Below are positions 46,801 through 55,440 of a stretch of 64,000 bases of DNA, one piece after another (the first letter of the stretch is position 1; every line of letters starts with the position of its first letter). Location: the NCBI GenBank assembly GCA_024610705.1, contig JANDEH010000012.1, positions 14,880,001 through 14,944,000 of the forward strand, written 5' to 3'. A model generated the notes under the pieces. The model ran no database searches. It worked only from the letters and a program-made list of their open reading frames with translations, and had not been told where the DNA came from. Source of the DNA: Tetragnatha versicolor (lineage: Eukaryota > Arthropoda > Arachnida > Araneae > Tetragnathidae). The position numbers and the translations under genes are program-made.

Positions 46801-49800
46801 AATTTTAAAAATTGAAATTTCAATTTTTTTTCAAAACTAAAGGCAATATTCGGTTTTAAAACTCAAAAATAACCTATAAACATGTATCACATGTCTATAT
46901 TATTGTTTTGGTTTTTTTTAAATTTTTTTCGGCCATTTTTTAAAAATAAAAAAAAATTAAACTTCCCCCCGGCCGATTTTGGCCGATTTTTAGTATGTTA
47001 TTATTGAGGTCATTCCTAAGTGAAAACCGTTGAGAAACCTTTTATTGCAATTTGTCCGAGGTTCAACTCTATTTTCAGTGGACTAATTGTTTGTAATCAA
47101 TCATTGAGAATAATAGCAATGTTCATTTGCCCATTTTTGGGTAATATGTTAGTAAATCAGGTGACAATAACTATAGAACACACATTGTGTCTCAAAAATC
47201 CTCATAGGATCACAGAATACACGTACTCATACAAAGAAATAAATGTAAAATAATCCTTTTTTCTTTGGCCTTTAGCTTACTGGAGTCTTCTATATCTGCT
47301 ATTATTTAATTGAAATATGTGTCAAAGGATTAAGTTCAAAAGCTGCTTAATTTTTTTTGTATTTGATGTATTATAGTTTAATCCCCTTTTCGTTGGTTGG
47401 ATTAAATTTGGTCTCTATCAGTTGAGTTTCTCTTTCAGTGCATTGCTGCATTTAAATTCTATAGCCTTTTTTCCTGCGTGTTACACACGTCCCTTAAAAA
47501 ATAAACAATACATAGATATCTTTCAGAAAGAAAGGAAAAAGTATAAAAATAATGAAAAATCAAAGGTTTATTTAATTTGGTTATTAAGTTTGTATTAGTG
47601 TCTAGGTTTTTAGGTTCTTATCAGTTAGGATTATCACTTCTTTATAGGTTCATTTAAAAAAAAATTTATTTTCATAGAAATTTATTTATAGGTAACAAGA
47701 ACTATATGCGTAAAAACGTCTTATAAATTAAATAAGTCATTCAGGAATGACACCAATAAAAAAACTATGCATTAAATCCAATTGAAAATATTTTTTATTG
47801 ATTATGTCTTACTACAGAGGTTCCTAAAACATTTTACTTCACTCTTCTCTTCTGATTAAAAATAGTTTGCCCTCCTTTTTGCTTATTATATTGATGAACT
47901 CAATGCCTATCATAACTCAAAATTAGCATAAATTTCAATCATATTTGGCACATTACAATCTGTGACAATGTCAATCAATCTAAAAAATTCCGTTTTTGAA
48001 TTTTATGATTTTGAGAAGTGCATGAAAGTATGTTTACATAATGAGATAAATACCTAAATGCAACTTACAATTGGGAGAAAAGTTTTTTCTAGATCCAACG
48101 AAGCTATTGTTATGATAAAATTAAATCATATTTTAATCAATATTCTAAAAGAAATTTAACTTTTTGAAACTTTTTCCACAGTGTCAAAAAATTGCTAGTT
48201 GTCCCCCCATCATGCTCTAAAATTTCTCCATTGTTTTTTACTTAAAAAACTATGCGTTATTAAGGCTTTATACGCTTTTTAAATTTATTTGTTAACTTCA
48301 GAAATAATGTTAGAAAATATTTTTACTATCTCAAGCTTCCAAAATTTTTATTTAAGTATAGAATACTTCATAAATCTGGATTTATGAATGAGATAGTATT
48401 AATGTATTCCTTTTCTTTCCATCAGAGTTCCCTGTTGTTGTCAAGGAAGAATCCAAGAAAGAAGCAGTGCTGGGGGAGCCAAATGGGGATGTTCGAATTA
48501 TCGAGAAGATTGGGCAGGCTAAAGGGAGCAAGTCCAAAGTGAAAAAGGAGTCCGAACCCGAGTGGGTCAGCCTTAGCAGGAAGCTCAGAGCCAAATTCAT
48601 CGAATCACACATTGGTGAGTTATGTGTTTCAAAACTATGTTAGATAATAATAGCCTGTTTCAAATACCAAGTACAATTACAATCTGTATAATAAACTGTT
48701 CAGAAAAATTTCATTTGAGGTGTACTATTTTGAATCTGAAGATTCAGAATAACTTAGGATTTTGTAGTTATCTATCTAATTTGTGTTTTTAAAAATTAAA
48801 ATTTTATAAAAACACGTTTTTAATACTTTTTAAAGAACATTTAAAAATTTTAAAATTTTTTTAAGGTTTTTCAACTTTAAAGAGTAATAATTTGAGAAAT
48901 ATTTAGTTTATCTTGATAAACTTGTGTTTTTACAATAAATAGAGTTGTAGGAAGGGTCTGAATCTTCAAAATAACCAAGGTTATATGTTTATTTTAAAGA
49001 AATTTTTAAATGTTTATGTCTCAGAAAAATATCGTGATTTTTTTATATTTTCAAAAACAGAATTGTTACATACTAACTATTCATCGCATATACTTTTTCG
49101 AGGTTTGACCCATTGAGTGAAGTTAAAACATCTGTTTTTACCCAGAATTGAGTTTCTAAGATAATTTGAATTTAATTTAGCTGTGTTTGAAAATTATGCT
49201 AATTTGGTCATTATTTCCTAATTAACTAATTAATAATTGATATTTAGTAAGTTTTTTTCGAGAAAAGGATTTAACAACAAATTAGTGACCTACAGGGAAA
49301 ATGTTGAATTTTTTAAGTCAAAAATAAGAAAAAAGTTGTGTACACCTAGAAAAAAAATAGATTTGCATTGTTGAGAAATAATGTTTAGCTAAAACAAACT
49401 AGACGGGCTATCCTACCCGAATACCACCCTAAGAAAAGATTTTAAATCTACTTTTGGTCCTTTTCTGTTATTTTTTATACCCATTTGAATTATATTGAAA
49501 CAGCGCGAGTTTAATTATATCTTCAGAAGGATTCTTGCTTTCGTTAATGAAAAAAATTCCCTCAAAATATTTTCCCTCATAAAAACCTAAATATTATTAA
49601 AGTCAGTAAAACATTTGAATTTTATACTAAATGGCTTTAAAAATGAATTTTCAACCAAAAAAATCAAGATAAAAAGCTGAATATGGTTCTATGGAAGGAA
49701 ACCGAAAAGCCAGGAGTGAGGAGAAGACTTAAGAAGTTAATGATATTTGGAAAACGAAGAGTAATTTCAACATGAGCAGTAATTTTAGTCATCGTGTGTC

Positions 49801-52800
49801 ATGGTGTAATTTCTAATATTTTAAAAGACAAAATTATAAGCTCCCTTATAGGTAGGGCATGTCAACTATTACGGAATGTTTATTTTTTCCAAAAAGTTTA
49901 CAATAAAACAACTTGTGAGAGAGAAAGAAACATTATTTGAATACTTACTACTACTAATACTAAATACTACTATACTAAATTATTAAAATTTCAAAAACTA
50001 CTAGGATTATGGTAAAGACACTTGATAATTTTTTCCTTAAGACAAGATTGAAAAAATTTTCTGATTAAAATTATTCAATTTATTTAATAAAAGTGTTTAA
50101 ATTATTTTTTTCCTTTATAAAACTAGTTTTTCTATAAACAAAAACTTAGAAATACTGACTAATTTCACCTTTTAATAATTATTCTCTCAACGTAATAAAG
50201 GATATAAAAAATACAATATTAAGCACATAAAAGTTACTTGTTCTCATTCTGCAGATATGGGTCTAATATTATATGACGCATGCAAGCTCAGCCCTTGACC
50301 TTGCACAATGAGCCCTCTTCAAAAGATAACTCAGAAATTCCAACATTCCAACCCAAACGATTTTCCAAGAACCTTTTTCACCCCAATCAGAACACTCCCA
50401 TTGTTTCTGGACTCTGAATAAAAATCGCATATTGGTCGTTTTACCCTTATGGCCACGGTTCAGCGCTCGTGCCATGCTTTTGAACTTGAGGGGAGTTATA
50501 ATTCAGGCGACAATAGGACGATGGGAATTTATGGCGTTGTCGCGGCTTCTGTCATAGGATGTTCATTATTATCGGTCGGAAGTGGGGCTGATATATCGGA
50601 CCGCCAGATTCAGCAACTGCTAGTGAGTGTTCTCCTTTTTTCCAATTGCGGAAAGGTCAATCACATGTTAATGTAGGCATCTCTCTGGTTATAGCGATCC
50701 GCAGGTTGTTGTTGAAAAGTGGGTGGTGAATGAATACGGTTTTGATGGTTTAGCTTTTGGTTCTTCCTCGTATTGGGCTCGTGTTGGCAATTATTATTTG
50801 TTTGTTAGGACGGGCTGATAATGTTTTTTTGTTCTTTATTTGGAAATGGGAAAGGGATTATGAACTCAGCTTTTGAAATAAAAGACCTTGTTTGTTGAGA
50901 GTTTGTTGTTGAAAAGGAAACGGAAATTGAATGTTGTCCATTTATGCGGTTTTTATTGTAACTGAATAATGATTTTTTCTCCGGTGAAAATAAGTTCTAG
51001 ATGAACTTTTTGAAAGTTCGGTTATTTTCAGTATCACGTGATTTTCACTGTGAAATTTTTGAAATAAAGAAGATTGATTCTAAAGTACATGAACGAAACT
51101 TCATGTCGGTTCCTTCCGGCTAAAATTAAATTACTTAATTTCTAAATGATTATTTTCCTTTCTTCTGGGCCTTTATTTTTTTTAAATGTCCATAACACAA
51201 CGGAAATGATGAAGTTTGCCTAATTACTTTTTTAGATGATCCAGATACTATATCTTTAGAAAATCAATTGAATGCCTCTGACCCAGAAGAAACAAGTTCC
51301 GACTCTTTACCAGATGCATCAACAGAAAATATCCGACAAAAATCGAATCATGAGTCACAAAACAAGTCATATTTTAAGGGTATTGAAGCTCAGTTCTATT
51401 TATTTTAAACCATTATAATACTATTTTGATCTATATTTCGGGTGTAAAATATTACTATGCCTGACTAGTGTACTTTGAAAAATTGAATATATTCTATGGA
51501 ATTTATTTTTATTATATTTCTATGAAGATCAAATAAGACTAATTCCAAATTTTTTGAACTCTAAAAAGAATTTTAAATAGAACTTCACTACCCTAAGGGA
51601 ACAAATATGGATGAATTAAATATTTTGTATCAATAAATCTTTCTGTCATTTTTTAAATTATTATCTATATTATTGTACGTAATTTTTAATAGTTTACCGG
51701 TTTATGAATGTTTTAAGAGAACTTAAAAATATTTGTAATTTTAGGAATTTTTTTTCATTATTAAATGATATATGATTTTAAAAAATAGTGATATTTCTTA
51801 GAGATATAACTTTTTCTGTTTTTTATTATACAGGCCAAGAAACTAAACATACAAAGCCTTCAGCCTACTCCACTCCTTATCAGAATCGCTTACAGCAAAA
51901 CAGCCAAAACACTCTTCAGTTCCCAGAGGAAGAATGCTCTTGGGAGTACCAAGAAATGGAGTTCGACCAAGAATCAGATACCTTTCAAGAAAGCGAAAGC
52001 AACGAAGAAACACCATGGGAATCATCCCCTAAAACCGAACCTACGGAGGGTAAATCTGACATGTTTTCTATAGATAGTCTCGAAGCTCAGAGTTGCAGCA
52101 ATGTGCGACCAGCATATTCAGCGAATCCTCAATTCATAAGCAACGTTGAGTGCTATAACAATGATGTTTCCTTCGCGCCTTTTACGGTTGTGTCTGAAAA
52201 ACCTTATGAAGCGAAATCTGGCTGCGAGAAAAAGGAGATTACAGTGCAGTTCATATCACACAATGGTTGTAAAAAAGCACAGAAGGAGAACAAGTCAGTA
52301 CCCAAACGCGTTGACCGCAAAACTGTGGAGAAATCTGACAACTCGTCGTTCTTCAACCTGACAACATGGGAAGATGCCCATTTTGAGTCCGATTCTGAGC
52401 ATAAATTAAGTCCCCGTAAGCCAAAAAAGTGTGATGACCTTAGGTCAAAATCCATGGAAAATGTGTGCGATCCTTTTCAATCTGATAGTGGAATTTTGAG
52501 TAAATCAGTTAAGGAAAAGATGGTGAATGGTTTTTCCGTTTCCAAGTCATCTAAGTCAGAAGAATATCTTGATAAAGTTGATGAGAAGAAGGTACTACCG
52601 GATAAAAATAAAAGCAATGAACTTCAAAATAGTTCCCCGAATTTAACGAAAAATTCAAGTTCTAACGGTAACTGTTCTGATGTCAGCACTCAATCTGTTG
52701 AACAAGATGAGACTAGTATGCAATATAAGGAAAAGAAATCCGAATGTTCAAAAACAAGTCAAACGGATTTGCATTTGCTTTGTAATGGCTTCAATGGCTC

Positions 52801-55440
52801 TCTCTCCAATGGTCATTTTGATCCTGATTCGAATGTCTTCAACGGTCTCGAAAACTTGAAACCTAAGACAGTTCCTTCCCAGTGTTGTAAAACGAGTCAA
52901 ACTGATTTGAATTTGATATGCTGTGAGCACCTCAGTTCAGATGACTCAGTATCATTACTTAATGGAGATGCAGTAAAACGAGGTAACAAATTTAAAAATG
53001 GGAAAGACAGAGATATTTCAGAGAAGAGAGTTCGAAAAAGTAGTTCTAGTAGTTCAGATTCTAATAGTGAAGGTAATAAATCCTTTAAATCAAACGGGGG
53101 AAACAAAAATAATCAGAGTAAAAGCAATAATATCGTACTTGAAGAAGAATGTCGTAAAAATGGTGATGTGAGTTATCATGAATCGCAAATTCATTCTTCT
53201 ATAAAAGACCACTTTCAAAGTGATAAAGAAACAAATGGTAATTCAAATCAACCCAGCAAAACTGAACATTTTAATCGAGAACAAAATTTAAATCAAATAA
53301 ATAATGGGCTAAGTGGAATGAAGAAGCATTTTAAATGCAATGGGGCTATCCCAAATGGAAGTAATTCAAAGTCTTCGAAAAAGGAAATTTCGCCGAAAAA
53401 AGAATTCAAAGTAACACAAGTAACCCAATCTAAAAAGTCTTCGAAGACAGAAAGCAAAACAAATAACTCCAAACAGAGCTCTCCGGTTACGAATGAATAC
53501 GCCAACATCCAGTCATCAATGGTAAAAGAGGTTACTAACTCAGAACGAGGGATTGGAAACGGATTAAAACACAATTCAATCTATCAGGAGGTTTCGGGCA
53601 AAAGCCGAGATCTAAAATCCAACTCTCAAAGCACAGTCAATCTTCATAAACAGGGCAACTCGGAACTTCAAAAAAGTGAAGATTACCGGATCGGAAACGG
53701 GGTAAACAAAGGAGCATCGCTCGTGAAAATCAAATCTAAAAGCTTGCACGATTTATCTAGAGAGCTGCGTGGAAATCAAAGTTCAGATGACGATTCTTCA
53801 CTGCCCAAAGAGAACGGATCGAAATTATCTCCAGTGAAGTTCCAGGAGTTCGAATTTCCCAGCGACATCCCCCTCTGCGCCAAACTAGTATCCAAACAAC
53901 AAACCGGGAAGAAAACTTCCACCTCGTCCATATCCTCTTCATACAAGCGAGACGCCAGTCCTGGTTCAGAGACCTCCCACGTCTACGAGGACATGTTCAA
54001 AGAAACAACATCTTGTCCTTCCGACTCCGAAGCGTCCAGCTGGACTGTCATGAAGAACAACAGCTACTACGTCAACGGACGTTCCTCGTCCATGAACGAC
54101 CTGGACTGCTCCGACTCCTGCTCCATGTCTGTCAAGTACGACTGCGCTTCCAGCGGGTCCGAGCAAAGTACGCTGCGGAGCCGTCGCTCCAGCTGTGCCA
54201 GTTCCAGCTTCTACGTCAACCTGAGGGACTACGACCAGCACATGCTGGAGCCAGGTCTCGCCAAGAAGAAGAAGAACCAGAAGGAGGCGGTCAACGCCAA
54301 GATCAACAGCAACCCGCCAACTCCTGAATCGCTGAGACACCTCTTCACGTCGCCGTTGAGTTCCATGCATTCCCCGGCTAACAGACTCATAAACAGGATC
54401 CCCAACGAAGCGGAATCACATTATTACTCCACTGCCACTGCTGCCAGCTCAGCCTTCAAGCACGGGTTTGATCCTGTCCCGCCCAAACCAAAAAAGACGG
54501 AGCGGAGTTCTTCCATCAAGATCAAGGACATTGCGCACGGCATCATCCTCACTTTCCGCCGCTTCCAGAACCATTCCAAGAGCTCCCATGTGTCCCCGAC
54601 GCATTACGTGGACGTTAGTCACTTGGCGGAGTCCGGCAAGTCCAATAAGGCGAAGAAGGAAGGGTCCAAGAAGAAAGAGGACAAGGGGCGATGGGCGTTT
54701 CCGTCTGAGAACGGAAGGATGGACAGTGATTCCGGATGTCCTCCTTCTGATACTCATAATAACTCGAAGCCCAAGAGGTCTTCCAGTGATTTGTCACCTA
54801 GAAAGTTCAATGGAGAAAATTCCATCGGAGATGGATCTGCATCTGAGAAGAAGAAGGGAAAAAGCGGAAAGAAAAGTTCCAATAACCGTGATAAAGGAAG
54901 TAAGTGTACTAAATAACATTAGTTTTACCGTAGCATTTTTATAGGTATAACTATCTACTTGCTTAATCGTAATAAAGAAAGGTAAAATTAATATCTTAAG
55001 CAGAGCAAAGATAATATTCATATCTCTTGCAAAAATATTAATAATCATCTTTGTAATTAAGAGAAAATAAGCTTCACCTCATAAAGTTTCACTCCAGAAA
55101 GTGTGAGACATTTTTTTTCTTAAAAGTTCGCAGAATCTTAACTTTGCTACGATGAAATATAACATGAGAATAAACTATTGCATGTTTATTTGATTCCTTA
55201 CACATTTCGCAATACCAAATCCTTTTTTTTGCAGAGAAAGGACGAAGCAAGTCTTCAGAGCCGCGCACTGTTCCTACTGTGACTCGCAAAGTGCAACAAA
55301 TGGAAGACGGTACCCTGTATCTAGTGACCACAGTGTCCGGTGACACTGCTCTTCCAGGAGTGTACTCGGACTCTCCCGACACCTCTAGTGAGCTTAGTAC
55401 CCACCCACCGGTCAAGATGACCGGGGAATCAAACTGCTAA
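31792..55440 (+). CDS. Large modular disordered protein, 1722 aa in nine coding exons (family not recognised)
   Basis: Coding segments: 31792-31812, 32028-32946, 35631-35798, 43557-43721, 45898-46188, 48426-48614, 51236-51379, 51834-54899 and 55235-55440. They sum to 5169 bases, a whole number of codons, with no stop at any join. The start ATG at 31792 has A at -3 and G at +4, and an in-frame TAG at 31783-31785. The protein is rich in Ser, Lys, Asn and Glu with no transmembrane segment, signal peptide or globular enzyme domain, so it is probably intrinsically disordered and cytoplasmic. Landmarks: basic N-terminal KGSLGRRRKPSRANLK; TNHxxEK repeats (exon 2); three 17-residue W-x-x-LSRKL modules (residues 408, 505 and 568 at the Trp); two KTSQTDLxL repeats (937, 983); an amphipathic IKDIAHGIILTFRRFQ (about 1529); basic C-terminal tail. 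A cytoskeletal scaffold is a guess only. Confidence 0.9.
32028..32946 (+). CDS. Large gene, coding exon 2 (TNH-repeat region, residues 8-313)
   Basis: Acceptor TCGTTTATAG; donor GTAAGT at 32947, phase 1. The open frame continues into the intron to 33068, but the consensus donor and the correct phase for 35631 fix the end. It begins with a basic stretch LGRRRKPSRANLKQLL that could bind a partner or membrane. Then follow about six degenerate copies of [TAQ]-N-H-[VLIF]-x-[EG]-[KND] (SANHVVEKK, TNHLNGD, QNHIPGK, TNHITEN, TNHVLEK, TNHFQEK), a degenerate low-complexity repeat array. No catalytic motif. Confidence 0.92.
32947..35630 (+). other. Intron 2 of the large gene
   Basis: GTAAGT...TTTCAG. 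Mostly occupied by the 2-kb pogo-like element at 33311-35314. The small open frame 33062-33244 has no recognisable content. Confidence 0.85.
33311..35314. mobile_element. 2004-bp TA-flanked pogo/Tigger-like element, non-autonomous
   Basis: Termini CAGTCAATTCCGCTTAATGT and the inverted ACATTAAGCGG(A)CTCGACTG type, flanked by TA at 33309-33310 and 35315-35316. Subterminal GGATAATGTTATC occurs at both ends. A second perfect 26-bp inverted pair lies deeper (33782-33807 and 35009-35034, core TCTATCACAAGAAGAGCTC). No transposase frame is visible, so it is a deletion derivative or MITE-like composite. The remnant at 3060-3480 is the same family. Confidence 0.85.
35631..35798 (+). CDS. Large gene, coding exon 3 (basic WERRSRSDSLPKR exon, residues 314-369)
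   Basis: Acceptor ACCTTTCAG; donor GTAATC at 35799; 168 bases, phase 1 to phase 1, so it can be skipped or included in frame. The frame is ELQRSDRKSPPQ...VLIQTWERRSRSDSLPKR, highly basic with RSxS-type phosphorylation candidates and a Trp followed by Arg-rich sequence. It is GC-richer than the surrounding introns. Confidence 0.88.
36225..36380 (-). repeat. Pyrimidine-rich degenerate repeat, complement of the 20430-20790 family
   Basis: On the minus strand it reads as purine units such as CTCAAGAGCAAAAGAATGC and CTCAAGAGAAAAGGGATGC, the same vocabulary as the tract at 20430-20790 in inverted orientation. Low complexity, no coding signal. Confidence 0.55.
36415..36555. mobile_element. 141-bp palindromic MITE, TA-flanked
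   Basis: Arms CAATCAATATTAAACGCTTG and CAAGCGTTTAATATTGATTG, continuing nearly perfectly inward (GTTAAAGTTTGTTTTTTG...CAAAAAACAAACTTTAAC). TA lies on each side (36413-36414, 36556-36557). No coding content. The transcript would form a long hairpin. Confidence 0.85.
37195..37228. repeat. Perfect 34-bp palindrome
   Basis: CTTTGTGAATAAGCTCA and its exact complement TGAGCTTATTCACAAAG abut without a loop. Role unknown. Confidence 0.9.
37325..37379 (+). repeat. tRNA-like sequence (pseudo-tRNA or SINE head)
   Basis: Shows an A-box-like TGGAGCAGTGGTAGG, a B-box-like GGTTCTATCCC and pairing ends GCTGG...CCAGC, but it is only about 61 bases between the ends, too short for a functional tRNA. It is followed by an A/T-rich tail. 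CGCATGCG palindromes on both sides (near 37259 and 37425) suggest it is part of a repeat unit. Confidence 0.45.
38519..39196. mobile_element. About 678-bp TA-type element with the motif GTTGGAAGAAGGGAATAAGTCC
   Basis: Left end ATTGAATCGTCAGTTGGAAG, right end the inverted CTTCCAACTGACAATTCAAT. The motif core GGAAGAAGGGAATAAGTCCA recurs internally at about 39006. Same iterated-terminal-motif design as three larger elements in this window. No transposase. Confidence 0.75.
40625..40753. repeat. 129-bp palindromic MITE-like element
   Basis: ACGGCCGTATTTTGTGCT at the left mirrors AGCACAGAATACGGCCGT at the right. A second inner inverted pair is CCACCAATCA/TGATTGGTGG. No coding content. Confidence 0.75.
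41160..41440. promoter_or_regulatory. GC-rich island in intron 3; candidate internal promoter or enhancer
   Basis: CpG-rich (GCTTCGCATCGCCGTCCTG, GCGACGGTCACGACGCCGCA) with no transposon ends and no convincing coding frame (the plus-strand open frame from 41186 lacks an ATG). It lies upstream of the Trp-module exons, so an alternative start for a shorter isoform is possible. Confidence 0.25.
41573..41711. mobile_element. 139-bp TA-flanked MITE
   Basis: Left TTCACCACTAACTTTACCTA and right TAGGTTAAGTTAGTGGTGAA with one difference, continuing with AGGTTAACCTGGAA/TTCCAGGTTAACCT. TA at 41571-41572 and 41712-41713. Confidence 0.85.
41981..42063 (+). repeat. Perfect 33-bp inverted repeat with a 17-base loop
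   Basis: Arms 41981-42013 and 42031-42063 are exact complements (beginning TTGTATGAAATAAAATCTCC). The loop is ACTGTTGCGCTCCTTGG. It could be a tiny MITE, a template-switch product or a small-RNA hairpin. It lies on the sense strand of intron 3. Confidence 0.9.
42655..43385. repeat. Foldback low-complexity region: GGGTTTTTT on one side, AAAAAACCC on the other
   Basis: The first part carries many GGGTTTTTT/GTGTTTTT words and the second many AAAAAACCC/AAAAAACAC words, so the region can fold on itself. It contains a perfect 51-bp inverted repeat (42989-43039 with 43062-43112) and a 29-bp direct repeat (42954-42982 and 43036-43064). Confidence 0.75.
43557..43721 (+). CDS. Large gene, coding exon 4 (first Trp module, residues 370-424)
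   Basis: Acceptor CTCTGTTACAG; donor GTGAGT at 43722; 165 bases, phase 1 to phase 1. The exon ends with the 17 residues WISLSRKLCAKYVEGNA directly before the junction. The same module closes the next two exons. The preceding sequence (RITENGTRYIKPSQMKG) is unrelated to them. In-frame skipping is possible. Confidence 0.93.
43722..45897 (+). other. Intron 4 of the large gene
   Basis: GTGAGT...TCCTTAG. Over half is the TA element at 44100-45341. No other feature seen. Confidence 0.85.
44100..45341 (+). mobile_element. 1242-bp defective pogo/Tigger-like element with a transposase N-terminal remnant
   Basis: Ends GGGGAGAGTGGGGACGATTG and the inverted CAATCGTCCCCACTCTCCCC, flanked by TA (44098-44099, 45342-45343). 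The motif (G)GGGACGATTGTAAC recurs in both orientations inside (near 44130, 44462, 44488, 45110, 45125, 45143). From ATG 44622 a short frame begins MPRSRKRKTERGLISLEKM and runs through SVSKKSIRSVASEQDIF to a stop. A shifted frame then gives NPKVGYNQHNKVFDQG. These resemble the N-terminal psq-type helix-turn-helix region of pogo/Tigger/Jerky-like transposases. The catalytic part is deleted. Confidence 0.85.
45898..46188 (+). CDS. Large gene, coding exon 5 (Pro/Gln/His-rich, second Trp module, residues 425-521)
   Basis: Acceptor CTCCTTAG; donor GTGGAT at 46189 (weak after GT, but the frame and the phase-1 join to exon 6 agree); 291 bases, phase 1 to phase 1. The first part is rich in Gln, Pro and His (QPQKPHHPQPQHN). 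The exon ends with WIHLSRKLCTKFIEEHI, homologous to the ends of exons 4 and 6. Confidence 0.92.
46189..48425 (+). other. Intron 5 of the large gene
   Basis: GTGGAT...TTCCATCAG. AT-rich. A diverged direct repeat (TTTTAGTATGTTA...TGAAAACCGTT at about 46682 and 46988) is the only structure noticed. Confidence 0.8.
48426..48614 (+). CDS. Large gene, coding exon 6 (third Trp module, residues 522-584)
   Basis: Acceptor TTTCCATCAG; donor GTGAGT at 48615; 189 bases, phase 1 to phase 1. It is Lys/Glu-rich (VVVKEESKKEAV, KGSKSKVKKESEPE) and then ends WVSLSRKLRAKFIESHI, the third copy of the exon-terminal module. Confidence 0.94.
48615..51235 (+). other. Intron 6 of the large gene
   Basis: GTGAGT...TTTTTTAG. 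AT-rich apart from the GC-richer island at 50440-50640. No transposon with clear ends was seen. Confidence 0.8.
50440..50640 (+). promoter_or_regulatory. GC-richer island with donor; candidate alternative first exon
   Basis: An ATG-initiated frame (50449) runs to a consensus donor GTGAGT at 50623, but its phase (0) does not fit the phase-1 acceptor at 51236, so it cannot be a coding first exon for this gene. As a non-coding first exon it would give a short isoform beginning at an internal Met in exon 8 (MEFDQ, about 51957). Speculative. Confidence 0.25.
51236..51379 (+). CDS. Large gene, coding exon 7 (acidic linker, residues 585-632)
   Basis: Acceptor TACTTTTTTAG; donor GTATTG at 51380; 144 bases, phase 1 to phase 1. 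Encodes an acidic Ser/Asp/Asn-rich linker (DDPDTISLENQLN, DPEETSSDSLPD). There is no Trp module. It is the last of the symmetric cassettes before the large exon. Confidence 0.88.
51834..54899 (+). CDS. Large gene, coding exon 8 (1022 codons, residues 633-1654)
   Basis: Acceptor TTTATTATACAG; donor GTAAGT at 54900, phase 1. Very Ser/Lys/Asn/Glu-rich and largely disordered in appearance. Visible landmarks: acidic start (EEECSWEYQEMEFDQESD); paired CSKTSQTDLHLLC (937-949) and CCKTSQTDLNLICC (983-996); four basophilic phospho-site-like motifs (RSKSMENV, KSKSLHDL, RSSSMNDL, KRSSSDL); a conserved-looking segment with IKDIAHGIILTFRRFQ (about 1529); Lys-rich end. The codon third positions are AT-rich up to about 53850 and GC-rich from about 53870 to 54640, a marked shift inside one exon. 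Open frames in other phases over 53966-54944 are by-products of that GC-rich part. Confidence 0.95.
54900..55234 (+). other. Intron 8 of the large gene
   Basis: GTAAGT...TTTTTTTGCAG, 335 bases, no other feature. Confidence 0.85.
55235..55440 (+). CDS. Large gene, last coding exon (residues 1655-1722) and stop
   Basis: Acceptor CCTTTTTTTTGCAG; the split codon A|AG restores Lys. Encodes GRSKSSEPRTVPTVTRK, then QQMEDGTLYLVTTVSGD, and ends PPVKMTGESNC at TAA 55438-55440. The DGTLYLVTTVSG stretch is the most ordered-looking part of the C-terminus. The function is unknown. Confidence 0.93.

Noticed and set aside
43660..48614. Idea that the SRKL modules are RPEL actin-binding repeats
   Set aside because: The LSRKL start is similar, but the defining RPxxxEL core is absent in all three copies.
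50449..50676. 75-residue ATG frame as a coding alternative first exon
   Set aside because: Its donor phase (0) does not match the phase-1 acceptor at 51236; joining would hit stops. Kept only as a possible non-coding exon.
53966..54944. Long alternate-frame open frames on both strands in exon 8
   Set aside because: Arise where third positions are GC-rich; the Ser/Lys-rich main frame is continuous with spliced exons on both sides.
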